A DNA stretch of 38,322 nt from Polaromonas sp. (GTDB taxonomy: Bacteria > Pseudomonadota > Gammaproteobacteria > Burkholderiales > Burkholderiaceae_C), in the NCBI GenBank assembly GCA_025363315.1, contig JANYED010000121.1, forward strand, positions 1 to 38,322, read 5' to 3'. The translations under genes were made by a program, and so were the position numbers. Under the pieces are notes generated by a model. That model was not told where the DNA came from, made no database searches, and saw only the letters and a program-made list of their open reading frames with translations. Below are positions 6,478 to 15,754 of this stretch, piece by piece (the first letter of the stretch is position 1; the number at the start of each line of letters is the position of its first letter).

Positions 6478-7443
6478 ATGCCTTTCCTCACCGCCGCCCT
6501 GTACAAGTTTGTCGAGTTGCCTGACTACGCCGCCCTGCAAGCCCCGCTGCTGGCCGCGTGCGAGGCGCATGGCATCAAGGGCACGCTACTGCTGGCCTCT
6601 GAGGGCATCAACGGCACGATAGCCGGGCTGCCTGACAATATTTATGCCGTGTTGGCTTATTTGAGAAGTGACCCACGTTTGGTCGCGCTTGAGCACAAAG
6701 AGTCATGGGCCAGCGCCATGCCGTTTTACCGAATGAAGGTGCGGCTGAAAAAGGAAATCGTGGCTCTGGGCGTGCCCGATGTGCACCCTGCCCTGATGGC
6801 GGGCCAGTACGTCAAGCCTGATGACTGGAATGAATTGATAGAGCAACCCGGCATGGTGCTGGTCGACACGCGCAACGACTACGAAGTGTCCATTGGCACG
6901 TTCGCAGGCGCGGTAAACCCGGCAACCAGCAGCTTTTCAGAACTGCCTGGCTGGGTTGAGCGAGAGATGCAAAGCGGCGGCATGCTGGCCGAGGTAGACG
7001 GTGTGAAGCCCAGAGTCGCCATGTTTTGCACAGGCGGCATTCGGTGTGAAAAGTCCACCGCGTTTTTAAAGTCCAAAGGCTTTGACCAGGTGTATCACCT
7101 GCAAGGCGGGATTTTGAAGTACCTGGAGACCGTGCTCGAAGCGCAAAGCCGCTGGCAGGGCCAGTGCTTTGTGTTTGACGAACGCGTGTCCGTCGGCCAT
7201 GGGCTGGTAGAGGGCGAGCTGGAGCTGTGCCGTTCATGCCGCGACCCATTGCTAGGTGCTGCGAAAGCATCGCCCCTGTACGAGCGCGGCGTGAGCTGCC
7301 CCAGCTGCCATAGCCGCACAACCGATGCGCAAAAAGCGGGTTACCGGCAGCGTCAAAAGCAGGTGGACTTGGCGGAGGCGCGCAAGCAGGCACACATTGG
7401 TAATAAACAGGAAACAGCACACAGCGCTGTGAAACAAAAGTGA
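6478..7443 (+). CDS. trhO: tRNA uridine(34) hydroxylase, rhodanese-type
   Basis: A 321-residue member of the TrhO/YceA family, which hydroxylates uridine 34 of tRNAs on the way to 5-(carboxy)methoxyuridine. The N-terminal ferredoxin-like domain has GIKGTLLLASEGINGTIAG and the family stretch MPFYRMKVRLKKEIVALG. The rhodanese domain follows, with VLVDTRNDYEVSIGTFAGAV and the active loop CTGGIRCEKS (Cys184 and Cys190). It ends with a four-cysteine tail (CRSCRDPL and CPSCH) and a basic C-terminus. Length is normal. The last codons overlap the next gene by four bases (GTGA), so the two are probably co-translated. Confidence 0.93.
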   Translation: MPFLTAALYKFVELPDYAALQAPLLAACEAHGIKGTLLLASEGINGTIAGLPDNIYAVLAYLRSDPRLVALEHKESWASAMPFYRMKVRLKKEIVALGVPDVHPALMAGQYVKPDDWNELIEQPGMVLVDTRNDYEVSIGTFAGAVNPATSSFSELPGWVEREMQSGGMLAEVDGVKPRVAMFCTGGIRCEKSTAFLKSKGFDQVYHLQGGILKYLETVLEAQSRWQGQCFVFDERVSVGHGLVEGELELCRSCRDPLLGAAKASPLYERGVSCPSCHSRTTDAQKAGYRQRQKQVDLAEARKQAHIGNKQETAHSAVKQK

Positions 7444-8084
7444 CCGCTACCCTGCCCGTTCTTTACAGCTTCAGGCGTTGCCCCTATGCGATGCGTGCCC
7501 GGCTGGCGCTGCAAGTCAGCGGCTTGCAATACGAGCTGCGCGAAGTGTCTTTAAAAAGCAAACCAGCCGGGTTGCTGACTGCATCCCCCAAAAGTACCGT
7601 GCCAGTTCTGGTGCTACCCAACGGCGAGGTCATTGACGAAAGCCTGGACATCATGCGCTGGGCGCTTGTTCAGAACGACCCGGACGGCTGGCTAAATGCC
7701 GGGTCGCTGCAAGACATGTGCACGTTGATCGCAGGCAATGACGGTGCCTTTAAACACGCGCTGGACCGCTACAAATACCCAAACCGCTACCTGCTGGAAT
7801 CTGGCGGCGACGCCAAGTCATTTGCACTGGGGCAAAGGCTTAAGGCTGCAAGTTGGCTGGCGGGGCTTGAATCACGCCTAACCAACGGGTGGCTTTACGG
7901 CCCCAAACCCAGCCTGGCAGACATGGCTACCCTGCCCTTCGTGCGCCAGTTTGCGCACACCGATGCTGCCTGGTTTGCAGCGCAACGCTGGCCGCAGCTG
8001 CAGGCATCGCTGGCGCGGTTTGAGGCTAGTGCGTTGTTTGAAAGCGTGATGGGCAAGCACATGCCCTGGCAGCCAGCGATTTAG
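7440..8084 (+). CDS. Glutathione S-transferase-like protein
   Basis: A 214-residue two-domain protein. The thioredoxin-like N-terminus reads LPVLYSFRRCPYAMRARLAL, with a glutaredoxin-like Cys14-Pro-Tyr. VPVLVLPNGEVIDESLDIMR is the cis-proline/ES glutathione-binding region. The C-terminal helical domain includes PSLADMATLPFVRQFAHTD, the usual N-capping and hydrophobic staple stretch. It starts with GTG overlapping the trhO stop. Substrate is unknown; closest by pattern are the small bacterial GSTs with a CPY/CPF motif. It converges on the LysE-type exporter. Confidence 0.85.
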   Translation: MTATLPVLYSFRRCPYAMRARLALQVSGLQYELREVSLKSKPAGLLTASPKSTVPVLVLPNGEVIDESLDIMRWALVQNDPDGWLNAGSLQDMCTLIAGNDGAFKHALDRYKYPNRYLLESGGDAKSFALGQRLKAASWLAGLESRLTNGWLYGPKPSLADMATLPFVRQFAHTDAAWFAAQRWPQLQASLARFEASALFESVMGKHMPWQPAI

Positions 8085-8088
8085 AGTT

Positions 8089-8134
8089 GCTATGCTTTGG
8101 TGAGCTGCTTGATCACGTGGATATTGAAGCTTAC
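8089..8134 (+). repeat. 46-nt dispersed element, diverged copy
   Basis: GCTAT-GCTTTGG-TGAGC, TGCTTGATCACGTGGATATT, GAAGCTTAC. It aligns without gaps to the other copies but is the weakest match. It fills the gap between the GST stop (8084) and the convergent LysE-type stop (8135). Confidence 0.55.
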
Positions 8135-8749
8135 TTACTTTTCAGTCAGCGCAAGCTTGGCTGCAAGCCCAGCGAAGGCTGCGGTAAAACCGTAGCGCAT
8201 CCAGCTTTGCACGCGGGCTGAATGAACCACCAGCCTGCGAAAAGCGTGTGCTAGCAGGCCATAAACCACAAACACTGCGAACGTCATGGCCATGAAGACG
8301 GCGCTTAGAAGCAGCAGCTGCAGCAGCGGTTGATCGGCGCCGGGTTCGACGAATTGGGGCAAGAACGCCAGGAAAAAGATGGTGAGCTTGGGGTTCAAAA
8401 TATTGAGCAAAAACGCCTTGGCAACCAGGCCAATGGCTGATGTTTTGGACAGCGTGCCGTCCACTGCGAAGGCGGATTTGTCGCGCCAGGTGGCATAGGC
8501 CATGTAAAACAGATACACGGCACCTGCGTACTTGAGCGCCTGAAATGCCACCGCGCTAGCATGCATGATGGCCGCCAGGCCCAGCACCGTGGCCAACAGA
8601 TGCGGCACGATACCGGCCGTGCAGCCAAGCGCTGCGTAAATGCTGGCCTTGCGACCTTGAACAATACCCGTCGAGACAGTGAAAATAACGCCTGTGCCAG
8701 GAATCAGTACAACGACAAGTGAGGTAACGAGAAACTCAAGGCTGATCAT
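8135..8749 (-). CDS. LysE/RhtB-family amino-acid exporter
   Basis: A 204-residue membrane protein with about six hydrophobic helices. The start MISLEFLVTSLVVVLIPG leads into GTGVIFTVSTGIVQGRKASI, the conserved 'PGP...' type region of the LysE superfamily (here PGTG). AFLLNILNPKLTIFFLAFLP is the second family signature. RhtB-type proteins export homoserine, threonine, leucine or similar. The ATG at 8749 is preferred over the 41-residue extension in the ORF track, because the family begins at this point and the extension is basic and unlike a membrane lead. Confidence 0.9.
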   Translation of the reverse strand: MISLEFLVTSLVVVLIPGTGVIFTVSTGIVQGRKASIYAALGCTAGIVPHLLATVLGLAAIMHASAVAFQALKYAGAVYLFYMAYATWRDKSAFAVDGTLSKTSAIGLVAKAFLLNILNPKLTIFFLAFLPQFVEPGADQPLLQLLLLSAVFMAMTFAVFVVYGLLAHAFRRLVVHSARVQSWMRYGFTAAFAGLAAKLALTEK

Positions 8750-9051
8750 GGGTGCTCCGATGGGGTGAATGGTTTTCGCGCGGGAGTGTACGTTGCGCTG
8801 AACGTCATGTAAACCGCACAAACGTGGCGCATAAAACCTGTTTTTCGACTGGCTTACTTGTTTAGTAAACAACCATGTTGGACATTGACTTGAACACTGC
8901 GCCGCGCCTTCTCAGGGCGCTTGCAAATACGCCCCATCAATCAACAGTGCCGTAGGCACTCACCGACAGCAGGCGCTGGGGTCTTCCGACAGACGACGGC
9001 ACGTCGGTGGCAGACACTCCAATTCCAATTAATTAACTTGGATATTGCCCC
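8750..9051. other. Intergenic region with short dyads
   Basis: No gene is seen here. It separates the divergently transcribed LysE-type exporter and the alpha/beta hydrolase, so it must hold both promoters. Two small dyads stand out: CGACG-GCA-CGTCG at 8994-9006 and TCCAA-N9-TTGGA at 9024-9042, the latter just before the hydrolase start. Either could bind a regulator, but neither matches a site I can name. Confidence 0.45.
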
Positions 9052-9873
9052 ATGAATTACGTCACAACAGCCGACAAAACTCAGCTTTATTTTAAAGATT
9101 GGGGTACGGGTCGCCCCGTCATCCTGATGCACGGCTGGCCACTATCAGCGGACAGCTGGGACGACCAGGCAATGGCGATTGCCGATGCTGGCTACCGCGC
9201 TATTGCTTATGATCGCCGCGGGTTTGGCCGCTCAAGTCAGCCGTATAGCGGCTACGACTACAACACGCTGGCTGACGACCTGGCAGCAGTTATCGAACAC
9301 ACAGGGGCTGAAGATGCGGTCTTGGTAGGGTTTTCAATGGGCGGCGGTGAGGTGGCGCGCTACATGTCGCGCCACGGCGGCAAAAACGTCAGCAAGGCGG
9401 CGTTGATTGCCTCGGTGGTGCCATATATGCTGAAAACAGAAGACAACCCACACGGCACGCCGAAAGCAGTTTTTGATGAGATGACACAAGGTATGAAGGA
9501 AGATCGTGCCAAATTTTTTGCCGCGTTTTTCAAAGACTTTTACGGCGTCAGTTTGATGTCTCATCCAGTCAGCGATGCGTTGATTGCCAACTCGTGCAAC
9601 GTGGCCATGACAGCTGGGCTGCCGGGGACGCTGGCCTGCGCTGCAGCATTTGCCACCACCGACTTTCGTCCTGACCTGGCGCACTTTAAGGTGCCAACAT
9701 TGATCATTCATGGCACCGACGATAAAACCGTACCCATCGACGCTGCTGGCCGCGCTGCCGCCAGGGGTATCGCCAACGCAACGCTGATCGAATACGAAGG
9801 CGCACCACACGGCCTGTTTGCCACCCACAAAGAGCGCTTTACGAAGGACTTGTTGGAGTTCATTCGCCAATAG
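9052..9873 (+). CDS. Alpha/beta hydrolase, cofactor-free haloperoxidase/esterase type
   Basis: A 273-residue enzyme of the non-heme chloroperoxidase/arylesterase group. The oxyanion loop is LMHGWPLSADSWDDQ and the nucleophile elbow is VGFSMGGGE (Ser95). The acid is in IIHGTDDKTVPID (Asp223 or 224), with His253 in EGAPHGLFATHKERF. The YDRRGFGRSSQP stretch is also typical. Despite the family name the natural role is usually ester or lactone hydrolysis with incidental perhydrolase activity. All triad residues are present. It is monocistronic and converges on glmM. Confidence 0.9.
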   Translation: MNYVTTADKTQLYFKDWGTGRPVILMHGWPLSADSWDDQAMAIADAGYRAIAYDRRGFGRSSQPYSGYDYNTLADDLAAVIEHTGAEDAVLVGFSMGGGEVARYMSRHGGKNVSKAALIASVVPYMLKTEDNPHGTPKAVFDEMTQGMKEDRAKFFAAFFKDFYGVSLMSHPVSDALIANSCNVAMTAGLPGTLACAAAFATTDFRPDLAHFKVPTLIIHGTDDKTVPIDAAGRAAARGIANATLIEYEGAPHGLFATHKERFTKDLLEFIRQ

Positions 9874-10020
9874 ATTTCCGCATAACGAGAGCTGACTGAC
9901 GCAACAGCAAAAGGCACTTTATGCGATTTATCGATCACAACAGCGGCCTTCGGGGTACTTGGTTATGCCCGGGCAGACGGCTGGTGCATCGGCGTTTGTG
10001 GCAGCTTGCTGTTGCAAATT

Positions 10021-10074
10021 GCTATTTTTTCAGGAGCTGATCGCACCCGTATCTATTGGCCTGCAGGTGTTTTT
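10021..10074 (+). repeat. 46-nt dispersed element, intergenic copy
   Basis: GCTAT-TTTTTCA-GGAGC, TGATCGCACCCGTATCTATT, GGCCTGCAG followed by GTGTTTTT. CACC and GGTG flank the second half and are followed by five T residues, a terminator-like end on the plus strand. It lies between the convergent hydrolase and glmM genes. The rest of the gap (9874-10113) holds nothing I recognise. Confidence 0.85.
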
Positions 10075-10113
10075 ATTAATCCAGAGAGCTCTTTGACGAT
10101 ATTTTTTGCGCGC

Positions 10114-11445
10114 TCACCCTGTCACCGCCGTTACCAGCCGCTCGGCAGCACGCAGTGCCTGGTCAGCATCGCGCGCCTCCACCATCAAGCGCAGCAGCGG
10201 CTCGGTGCCGCTGGCGCGTATCAGCACGCGGCCGGTTTGGCCGAGTTCGGCTTCGATTGCTGCGGTCTCGCTTTTAAGAAGCGCATTGCTTGCCCAATCC
10301 TGGCCGGGCTTGAGGTGTACGTTAAGCAGCGTTTGCGGGAACAGCGTCACGCCCGCCAGCAACTGGGCAACGGTTTTGCCGCTTCGCACGCAGGCTTGCA
10401 GCACTTGCAGGGCGCTGATCAAGCCGTCGCCAGTCGTGTGTTTGTCCAGCGCCAGCAAGTGGCCTGACCCCTCGCCGCCCAGCAGCCAGCCGCGCTTTTC
10501 CAGCTCTTCCAGCACGTAACGGTCACCGACCTTGGTGCGGACCAACTCAACGCCTTTGTTCTTCAGCGCCAGTTCAATCGCCATATTGGTCATCAACGTG
10601 CCGACAGTACCGGGCACTTTTTCGCCACGGGCCAAGCGCTCGTTGACCATCAGGTAAAGCAGTTCATCGCCATTGAACAATCGACCGTGGCTATCCACCA
10701 ATTGCAGGCGGTCGGCGTCGCCGTCCAGTGCAATGCCGTAGTCGGCTTTGTGCTGTTTGACGGCAGCGATCAGCGCCTGAGGGTGCGTTGCGCCCACGCC
10801 AGCGTTGATGTTCATGCCGTCAGGTGCGCAGCCGATGGCGGTGACTTCGGCTCCCAGTTCATGAAACACCTTGGGGGCAATGTGATATGCCGCGCCATGC
10901 GCACCGTCGACCACGATGCGCAGGCCCTTGAGCGTCAGGTCGTTGGCGAAGGTGCTCTTGCAGAACTCAATGTAGCGACCTGCTGCGTCGTCCAACCGCC
11001 TGGCTTTGCCAAGCGCGGCAGAATCAGCCCAAACGGGCGGCTCTTCAAGCGCGGCTTCGACTGCCAGCTCCCACGCGTCGTCCAGCTTGGCACCTTGCGC
11101 GCTGAAAAATTTGATGCCGTTGTCAGCGTAAGCGTTGTGGCTGGCGCTGATGACCACGCCCAGGCTTGCGCGCTGCGCACGCGTGAGGTAGGCCACGCCG
11201 GGTGTCGGCAGCGGTCCCAGCAGCACCACGTCGACGCCTGCGGAATTAAAGCCTGATTCCAAAGCGCTTTCCAACATGTAGCCAGAGATACGGGTGTCTT
11301 TGCCAATCAGCACGGTAGGGCGGGCCTCCGTGCGCTTGAGTACGCGGCCCACAGCGTGGGCCAGACGCAGCACAAAGTCAGGGGTGATCGGCGGTTGGCC
11401 GACTGTGCCGCGAATGCCGTCTGTACCGAAGTATTTTCTGATCAT
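10114..11445 (-). CDS. glmM: Phosphoglucosamine mutase
   Basis: A 443-residue protein of normal length. It starts [13 protein letters not shown], the invariant GlmM beginning. The active-site phosphoserine loop is [17 protein letters not shown] (Ser102), the magnesium site is [12 protein letters not shown], and the phosphate-binding C-terminal loop is [16 protein letters not shown]. GlmM turns glucosamine-6-phosphate into glucosamine-1-phosphate for UDP-GlcNAc, feeding peptidoglycan and lipid A. It follows folP by 30 bases on the same strand, so it is probably in one transcript with it, a gene order common in proteobacteria. Confidence 0.97.
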   Translation of the reverse strand: MIRKYFGTDGIRGTVGQPPITPDFVLRLAHAVGRVLKRTEARPTVLIGKDTRISGYMLESALESGFNSAGVDVVLLGPLPTPGVAYLTRAQRASLGVVISASHNAYADNGIKFFSAQGAKLDDAWELAVEAALEEPPVWADSAALGKARRLDDAAGRYIEFCKSTFANDLTLKGLRIVVDGAHGAAYHIAPKVFHELGAEVTAIGCAPDGMNINAGVGATHPQALIAAVKQHKADYGIALDGDADRLQLVDSHGRLFNGDELLYLMVNERLARGEKVPGTVGTLMTNMAIELALKNKGVELVRTKVGDRYVLEELEKRGWLLGGEGSGHLLALDKHTTGDGLISALQVLQACVRSGKTVAQLLAGVTLFPQTLLNVHLKPGQDWASNALLKSETAAIEAELGQTGRVLIRASGTEPLLRLMVEARDADQALRAAERLVTAVTG

Positions 11446-11474
11446 TTTTTTGTTATCTTTTTTGAAGGCTTTGG

Positions 11475-12344
11475 TTAATCAGCCATTTTAGAAGCTACCC
11501 ACACTTTCAAAGCCTGCACCGTCTCACGCACGTCATGCACCCGCACCACGCGTGCGCCGCGCTCAACTGCCAGCACGGCAGCCACCACACTGGCAACCAT
11601 GCGGTCGGCCACATCCATTTGCGCCACCAGCTCTAACGATGTGCTGCTGACTGCGGCCAGAGACGATTTGCGCGACCAGCCTGCCAGCAATGGATATCCA
11701 GCAGCTAAAAACTCACGCTCCCGCGCAAGCAACTCGAAATTTTGCGCCACGGTTTTGCCAAAGCCGATGCCTGGGTCTAACACGATACGATCTTTATCGA
11801 TGTGTAGCGCCCGTAGATCCTCAGCTCGTTGCTCTAAAAAAGAGAGCACTTGCGCCACCACATCGCCGTGCATCGGGGCGGCCTGCATGGTTTGCGGCTC
11901 GCGGTGCATGTGCATCAGGCACACGCCGCAAGCCGGGTGAGCAGCCACCACATCCAGCGCACCGGGCTGACGGAGCGCCCAGATGTCGTTGATGATGTCA
12001 GCGCCCAAGTCGAGAACCGCCTGCATGACTTCAGGCTTATAGGTATCAACCGACACCGGCACGCCCAAACCAATGGCATGGCGCACCACCGGCAGCACGC
12101 GCGCCAGCTCGTCAGCCAACGGCAGCGGCTGCGCGCCAGGGCGGGACGATTCACCGCCAATGTCGAGTATGTCTGCACCGTCAGCCACCAGTTGATCACA
12201 ATGCGCCAGCGCAGACAGCATGCTGCTGCCTAGCTCAAAAAATTTGCCGCCGTCTGAAAATGAATCGGGCGTGACGTTGACGATACCCATGACCTTGGGC
12301 TGGATAAGGTTAATTTGAAATCTGCTGGTTTGCCAAAGCATCAA
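11475..12344 (-). CDS. folP: Dihydropteroate synthase
   Basis: A 289-residue TIM-barrel enzyme. [18 protein letters not shown] is the first family signature and [18 protein letters not shown] the second. Further family stretches are [38 protein letters not shown] and the sulfonamide-binding region [10 protein letters not shown]. It joins p-aminobenzoate to dihydropterin pyrophosphate in folate synthesis. Its start lies just beyond a strong terminator that follows ftsH, so it may need its own promoter or depend on read-through. Confidence 0.96.
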   Translation of the reverse strand: MMLWQTSRFQINLIQPKVMGIVNVTPDSFSDGGKFFELGSSMLSALAHCDQLVADGADILDIGGESSRPGAQPLPLADELARVLPVVRHAIGLGVPVSVDTYKPEVMQAVLDLGADIINDIWALRQPGALDVVAAHPACGVCLMHMHREPQTMQAAPMHGDVVAQVLSFLEQRAEDLRALHIDKDRIVLDPGIGFGKTVAQNFELLAREREFLAAGYPLLAGWSRKSSLAAVSSTSLELVAQMDVADRMVASVVAAVLAVERGARVVRVHDVRETVQALKVWVASKMAD

Positions 12345-12363
12345 AGCATCCGATGATCAGAAT

Positions 12364-12392
12364 AAAAAAACCCGGGACAAGCCCGGGTTGTG
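12364..12392 (-). terminator. Rho-independent terminator after ftsH
   Basis: On the minus strand AACCCGGG-CTTGT-CCCGGGTT is a perfect 8-bp stem with a five-base loop, followed by a run of T residues (GGGTTTTTTTATT). It lies about 17-45 bases after the ftsH stop and ends 20 bases before the folP start. Confidence 0.92.
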
Positions 12393-12408
12393 CAGATACG
12401 TCAACTTT

Positions 12409-14355
12409 TTAAACGTCAACCTTGGCTGCAGCTGGTGTTGGATCAGGGTTGATAGCGGGTGCACCACCACTTGGGCCACTACCGCCGCCCACTGATGGAT
12501 TGCGCGGTGTCCAGTCTTTCGGTGGCCGTGGTTGCTTGCCGGCGATGATGTCGTCGATTTGCTCCGAGTCAATGGTTTCCCATTCAATCAGCGCCTTGGC
12601 CATGGCGTGCATTTTGTCTTTGTTGTCTTCAATCAGCGTGCGGGCAACCGTATATTGCTGGTCAATGATGCGGCGCACCTCCGCGTCAACCTTCTGCATG
12701 GTGGTCTCGGACATGCTCGTTGTCTTCGTGACGGAGCGGCCCAAAAACACTTCGCCTTCATTTTCGGCATAAACCATCGGGCCCAGAGCCTCGGTCATGC
12801 CGTAACGGGTCACCATGTCTCGGGCCAACGCCGTGGCACGCTCAAAGTCATTGCTGGCGCCGGTGGTCATCTGGTTCATGAAGACTTCTTCCGCAATGCG
12901 GCCCCCAAACAGCATGCTGATCTGGCTGAGCATAAATTCTTTGTCGTAGCTGTAGCGATCAGCTGCAGGCAGGCTCATCGTCACGCCCAGCGCACGGCCA
13001 CGCGGGATGATGGTCACTTTGTGCACCGGGTCGCACTTGGGCAGCATCTTGCCAATCAGCGCATGGCCCGACTCGTGGTACGCGGTGTTGCGGCGTTCTT
13101 CTTCGGGCATAACCATGCTCTTGCGCTCTGGACCCATCAGGATCTTGTCTTTGGCTTTTTCAAAATCGACCATTTCAACTGTGCGGGCGTTGCGGCGTGC
13201 GGCCATCAGCGCCGCTTCATTGCACAGGTTGGCCAAATCGGCACCACTCATGCCGGGCGTGCCGCGTGCAATCACGCCAGGGCTCACGTCCTGGCCGAGT
13301 GGCACTTTGCGCATGTGCACGTTCAAAATTTGCTCACGACCACGAATGTCGGGCAGTGTCACGTACACCTGGCGGTCAAAACGACCGGGGCGCAGCAAGG
13401 CTGCATCCAAAATGTCAGGGCGGTTGGTGGCGGCCACCACAATCACGCCAACGTTGGTTTCAAAGCCATCCATTTCGACCAACATCTGGTTCAGCGTTTG
13501 TTCACGCTCGTCATTGCCGCCGCCCAAGCCAGCGCCGCGCTGGCGACCGACTGCATCGATCTCGTCGATGAAAATGATGCAGGGTGCATTTTTCTTGGCG
13601 TTGTCAAACATGTCGCGCACGCGGGACGCGCCCACACCGACAAACATTTCGACAAAGTCTGAACCGGAGATGGAGAAGAAAGGAACCTTGGCCTCGCCAG
13701 CAATGCTTTTAGCCAGCAGGGTTTTACCCGTGCCCGGGGGGCCAACCAGGAGCAGCCCGCGTGGAATACGCCCACCCAGCTTTTGAAATTTGGTCGGGTC
13801 TTTCAAAAAGTCAACGACTTCCTTGACTTCTTCTTTGGCCTCGTCGCAACCTGCAACATCAGCAAAGGTGACTGGATTGGTAGATTCGTCAAGCAGCCGC
13901 GCTTTGGATTTGCCGAAGCTGAACGCCCCGCCCTTGCCGCCGCCCTGCATTTGCCGCATGAAGTAAACCCAAACACCAATCAGCAGCAGCATAGGGCCCC
14001 AGCTGACCAGAAGTGTCATCAGCAGCGAGCTTTCTTCCCGCGCCTTCACGTCGAACTTCACATCGTTGGCGATCAGGTCGCCGACCAGGCCGCGATCGAG
14101 GTAAGTGGCCGTGGTGCGCACTTTGCGGTCGTCGGTAGTGGTTGCCACAATTTCTGTGCCGCCCTGGCCTTCAGCGATGGTGGCGGTCTTGATGCGCTTG
14201 CCGCGCACCTCTTCCAGGAAGTCGGAGTAGCCTAGGTAGTTAGCACCGACGCCGCCGCGGGTGTCGAACTGTTTGAAAACAGTGAAAAGCACCATGCCGA
14301 TCACCAGCCAGATTGCAACTTTAGAAAACCACTGATTGTTCAAGGAGAACTCCAA
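12409..14355 (-). CDS. ftsH: ATP-dependent zinc metalloprotease FtsH
   Basis: A 648-residue membrane AAA+ protease. An N-terminal helix (~11-27) and a second at ~111-133 ([20 protein letters not shown]) enclose the periplasmic domain. The AAA domain has Walker A GPPGTGKT (205-212), Walker B IIFIDEID, the pore loop [12 protein letters not shown], and the SRH region with RPGRFDRQ. The zinc site is HESGH (427-431). The tail is Pro/Gly-rich and ends DV. FtsH degrades LpxC, sigma-32 and misassembled membrane proteins. A sigma-32-like promoter lies upstream and a strong terminator downstream. Confidence 0.98.
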   Translation of the reverse strand: MEFSLNNQWFSKVAIWLVIGMVLFTVFKQFDTRGGVGANYLGYSDFLEEVRGKRIKTATIAEGQGGTEIVATTTDDRKVRTTATYLDRGLVGDLIANDVKFDVKAREESSLLMTLLVSWGPMLLLIGVWVYFMRQMQGGGKGGAFSFGKSKARLLDESTNPVTFADVAGCDEAKEEVKEVVDFLKDPTKFQKLGGRIPRGLLLVGPPGTGKTLLAKSIAGEAKVPFFSISGSDFVEMFVGVGASRVRDMFDNAKKNAPCIIFIDEIDAVGRQRGAGLGGGNDEREQTLNQMLVEMDGFETNVGVIVVAATNRPDILDAALLRPGRFDRQVYVTLPDIRGREQILNVHMRKVPLGQDVSPGVIARGTPGMSGADLANLCNEAALMAARRNARTVEMVDFEKAKDKILMGPERKSMVMPEEERRNTAYHESGHALIGKMLPKCDPVHKVTIIPRGRALGVTMSLPAADRYSYDKEFMLSQISMLFGGRIAEEVFMNQMTTGASNDFERATALARDMVTRYGMTEALGPMVYAENEGEVFLGRSVTKTTSMSETTMQKVDAEVRRIIDQQYTVARTLIEDNKDKMHAMAKALIEWETIDSEQIDDIIAGKQPRPPKDWTPRNPSVGGGSGPSGGAPAINPDPTPAAAKVDV

Positions 14356-14397
14356 TCAAAAAACCCAAATGCCGAAGAGAAATGTCTCTGACTGGGC

Positions 14398-14425
14398 ACA
14401 TGCGTCGCATTTTATGCCTTTCAAG
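14398..14425 (-). promoter_or_regulatory. Putative sigma-32 heat-shock promoter for ftsH
   Basis: On the minus strand CTTGAAA (14425-14419) matches the sigma-32 -35 box exactly. ACGCATGT (14405-14398), 13 bases further, matches CCCCATNT at the important CAT and T. It is about 45 bases before the ftsH start. Heat-shock control of ftsH is established in E. coli; here it is inferred from the motif only. Confidence 0.5.
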
Positions 14426-14493
14426 GGCAAAAACTGTGTAATTTGAAGCGTACATCCCTTAGGCGGGCACGGGTTTAGGTATTTTTGTGCAGT

Positions 14494-15216
14494 CTAAGGG
14501 CGGGATTTAAGCCCCAGACCGACCAAAAAAGTCTCTGACGAGCCGGGCCGCGACGCTTTCGGTTTGACGCGCTTGACTACGTCAAACGTCTGTTTGAACA
14601 GCTTGACCATCGGGTCATAGGCACCGCCATGAAACAGCTTGACAACCAGCGCGCCATCTTCCTTCAAATGCTGAACTGAAAAGTCAACCGCCAGCTCCAC
14701 CAGATCACTGATGCGCGCCGCGTCGGCTGATTCAATACCAGACAAATTCGGCGCCATGTCTGACATGACCAGATCGAGCTTCTTGCCGCCGCCTGAGGCC
14801 GTCAAAGTTTGCTCCAGGAGTTGTAGCACCTGTGCTTCCCGAAAGTCGCCTTGAATAAACACCACACCCTCAATGGGTTCCATCGCCAGCAAATCCAGCG
14901 CCACAATCTGACCGTTTAGTTCTCTGGTTGCCGCGCCTTTGGGCGACATTTTCCGGCGTGCGTACTGGCTCCACGCACCAGGCGTGCTGCCCAGGTCCAC
15001 TACCAAGCTGCCAGGCTTGATGAGGCCCAGGCTTTCGTCAATTTCTTTGAGCTTGTAGGCCGCGCGCGCACGATAGCCTTCACGCTGAGCCAGCTTCACA
15101 TACGGGTCGTTGATGTGGTCATGCAGCCACGCCTTGTTCACCTTGCTGCCCCGCTTGGCACTGTCTGCATCGGTTTTTTTGACTTTTTCGGTGCTCTTGC
15201 TGGCGTTTGGCTTCAT
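14494..15216 (-). CDS. rlmE: 23S rRNA (Um2552) 2'-O-methyltransferase
   Basis: About 240 residues of the RrmJ/FtsJ family. [20 protein letters not shown] and [11 protein letters not shown] contain the first catalytic Lys. [15 protein letters not shown] is the SAM-binding loop, and [23 protein letters not shown] and [12 protein letters not shown] supply the Asp, Lys and Glu of the K-D-K-E tetrad. The N-terminus has a basic ~20-residue extension. I prefer the ATG at 15216 over the GTG at 15231 given in the ORF track. It methylates U2552 late in 50S assembly. It is followed by ftsH and divergent from yhbY, only 27 bases away. Confidence 0.95.
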   Translation of the reverse strand: MKPNASKSTEKVKKTDADSAKRGSKVNKAWLHDHINDPYVKLAQREGYRARAAYKLKEIDESLGLIKPGSLVVDLGSTPGAWSQYARRKMSPKGAATRELNGQIVALDLLAMEPIEGVVFIQGDFREAQVLQLLEQTLTASGGGKKLDLVMSDMAPNLSGIESADAARISDLVELAVDFSVQHLKEDGALVVKLFHGGAYDPMVKLFKQTFDVVKRVKPKASRPGSSETFLVGLGLKSRP

Positions 15217-15243
15217 CGCTTGATTGTCCACCGATAATCAGGG

Positions 15244-15720
15244 ATGCCTCAAATACTCCTGACCCCCGCCCAGCGCAAAGACCATCGCGCTAAAGCCCAT
15301 TATTTATCCGCAGTTGTCATGATCGGCTCTGGCGGCTTGACCCCTACCGTTAAAAAAGAAGTTGACGCTGCGCTGAATGCCCACGGCCTGATCAAAGTGC
15401 GGGCACAAATGGATGCTAAATCCGCCCGCGACGCAGCCTTTCAGGAACTGACCACCGAATTGAACGCCGCGCCCATCCAGCATATTGGCAAACTGCTGGT
15501 GCTGTGGCGGCCCGTGCCAGAAAAGGAAAAGAAAGTCGACGATGACCGCAAGGCGGGCCCACGCGAGATAAAAGTATTGAAAAACAGCTCCCGCTACGGC
15601 CAGCGGCCAGAGGTCAAAGTGCTGCGCGTGTTGGGTAACCAGCGCCTGACGCCCGGCGGTACCGTCAAACGAGCGAAAAAGCCCCAGCTAAAAAGTCTGA
15701 AAAAACGTTCGCAGGATTAA
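15244..15720 (+). CDS. yhbY: CRS1-YhbY domain RNA-binding ribosome assembly protein
   Basis: A 158-residue protein. Residues ~1-100 are the CRM (CRS1-YhbY) domain: LTPAQRKDHRAKAHYLSAVV, the GSGGLT turn in place of GxxG, and GLIKVRA. These are followed by HIGKLLVLWRP. E. coli YhbY is ~97 residues and associates with pre-50S particles. Here about 55 extra, strongly basic residues follow (ending KKPQLKSLKKRSQD), as in many Burkholderiales homologs. The start is close to the divergent rlmE start and has no obvious spaced Shine-Dalgarno sequence (AGGG abuts the ATG). Confidence 0.92.
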   Translation: MPQILLTPAQRKDHRAKAHYLSAVVMIGSGGLTPTVKKEVDAALNAHGLIKVRAQMDAKSARDAAFQELTTELNAAPIQHIGKLLVLWRPVPEKEKKVDDDRKAGPREIKVLKNSSRYGQRPEVKVLRVLGNQRLTPGGTVKRAKKPQLKSLKKRSQD

Positions 15721-15754
15721 TTGTGTTTGGCGGTTTTGCCCATAATTGCACACC

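Noticed and set aside
9874-10020. Possible short gene fragment after the hydrolase
   Set aside because: No frame gave a recognisable protein; apart from the element at 10021 nothing is supported.
11690-11720. CAGCAGCTA in folP as another copy of the 46-nt element
   Set aside because: Only the short core matches; spacing, arms and GGGCTACAG end are absent, and the peptide is normal FolP sequence.
12532-13662. 376-residue plus-strand ORF opposite ftsH
   Set aside because: Antisense shadow of a strongly conserved gene; His/Val-rich composition is typical of the antisense of GC-rich coding DNA.
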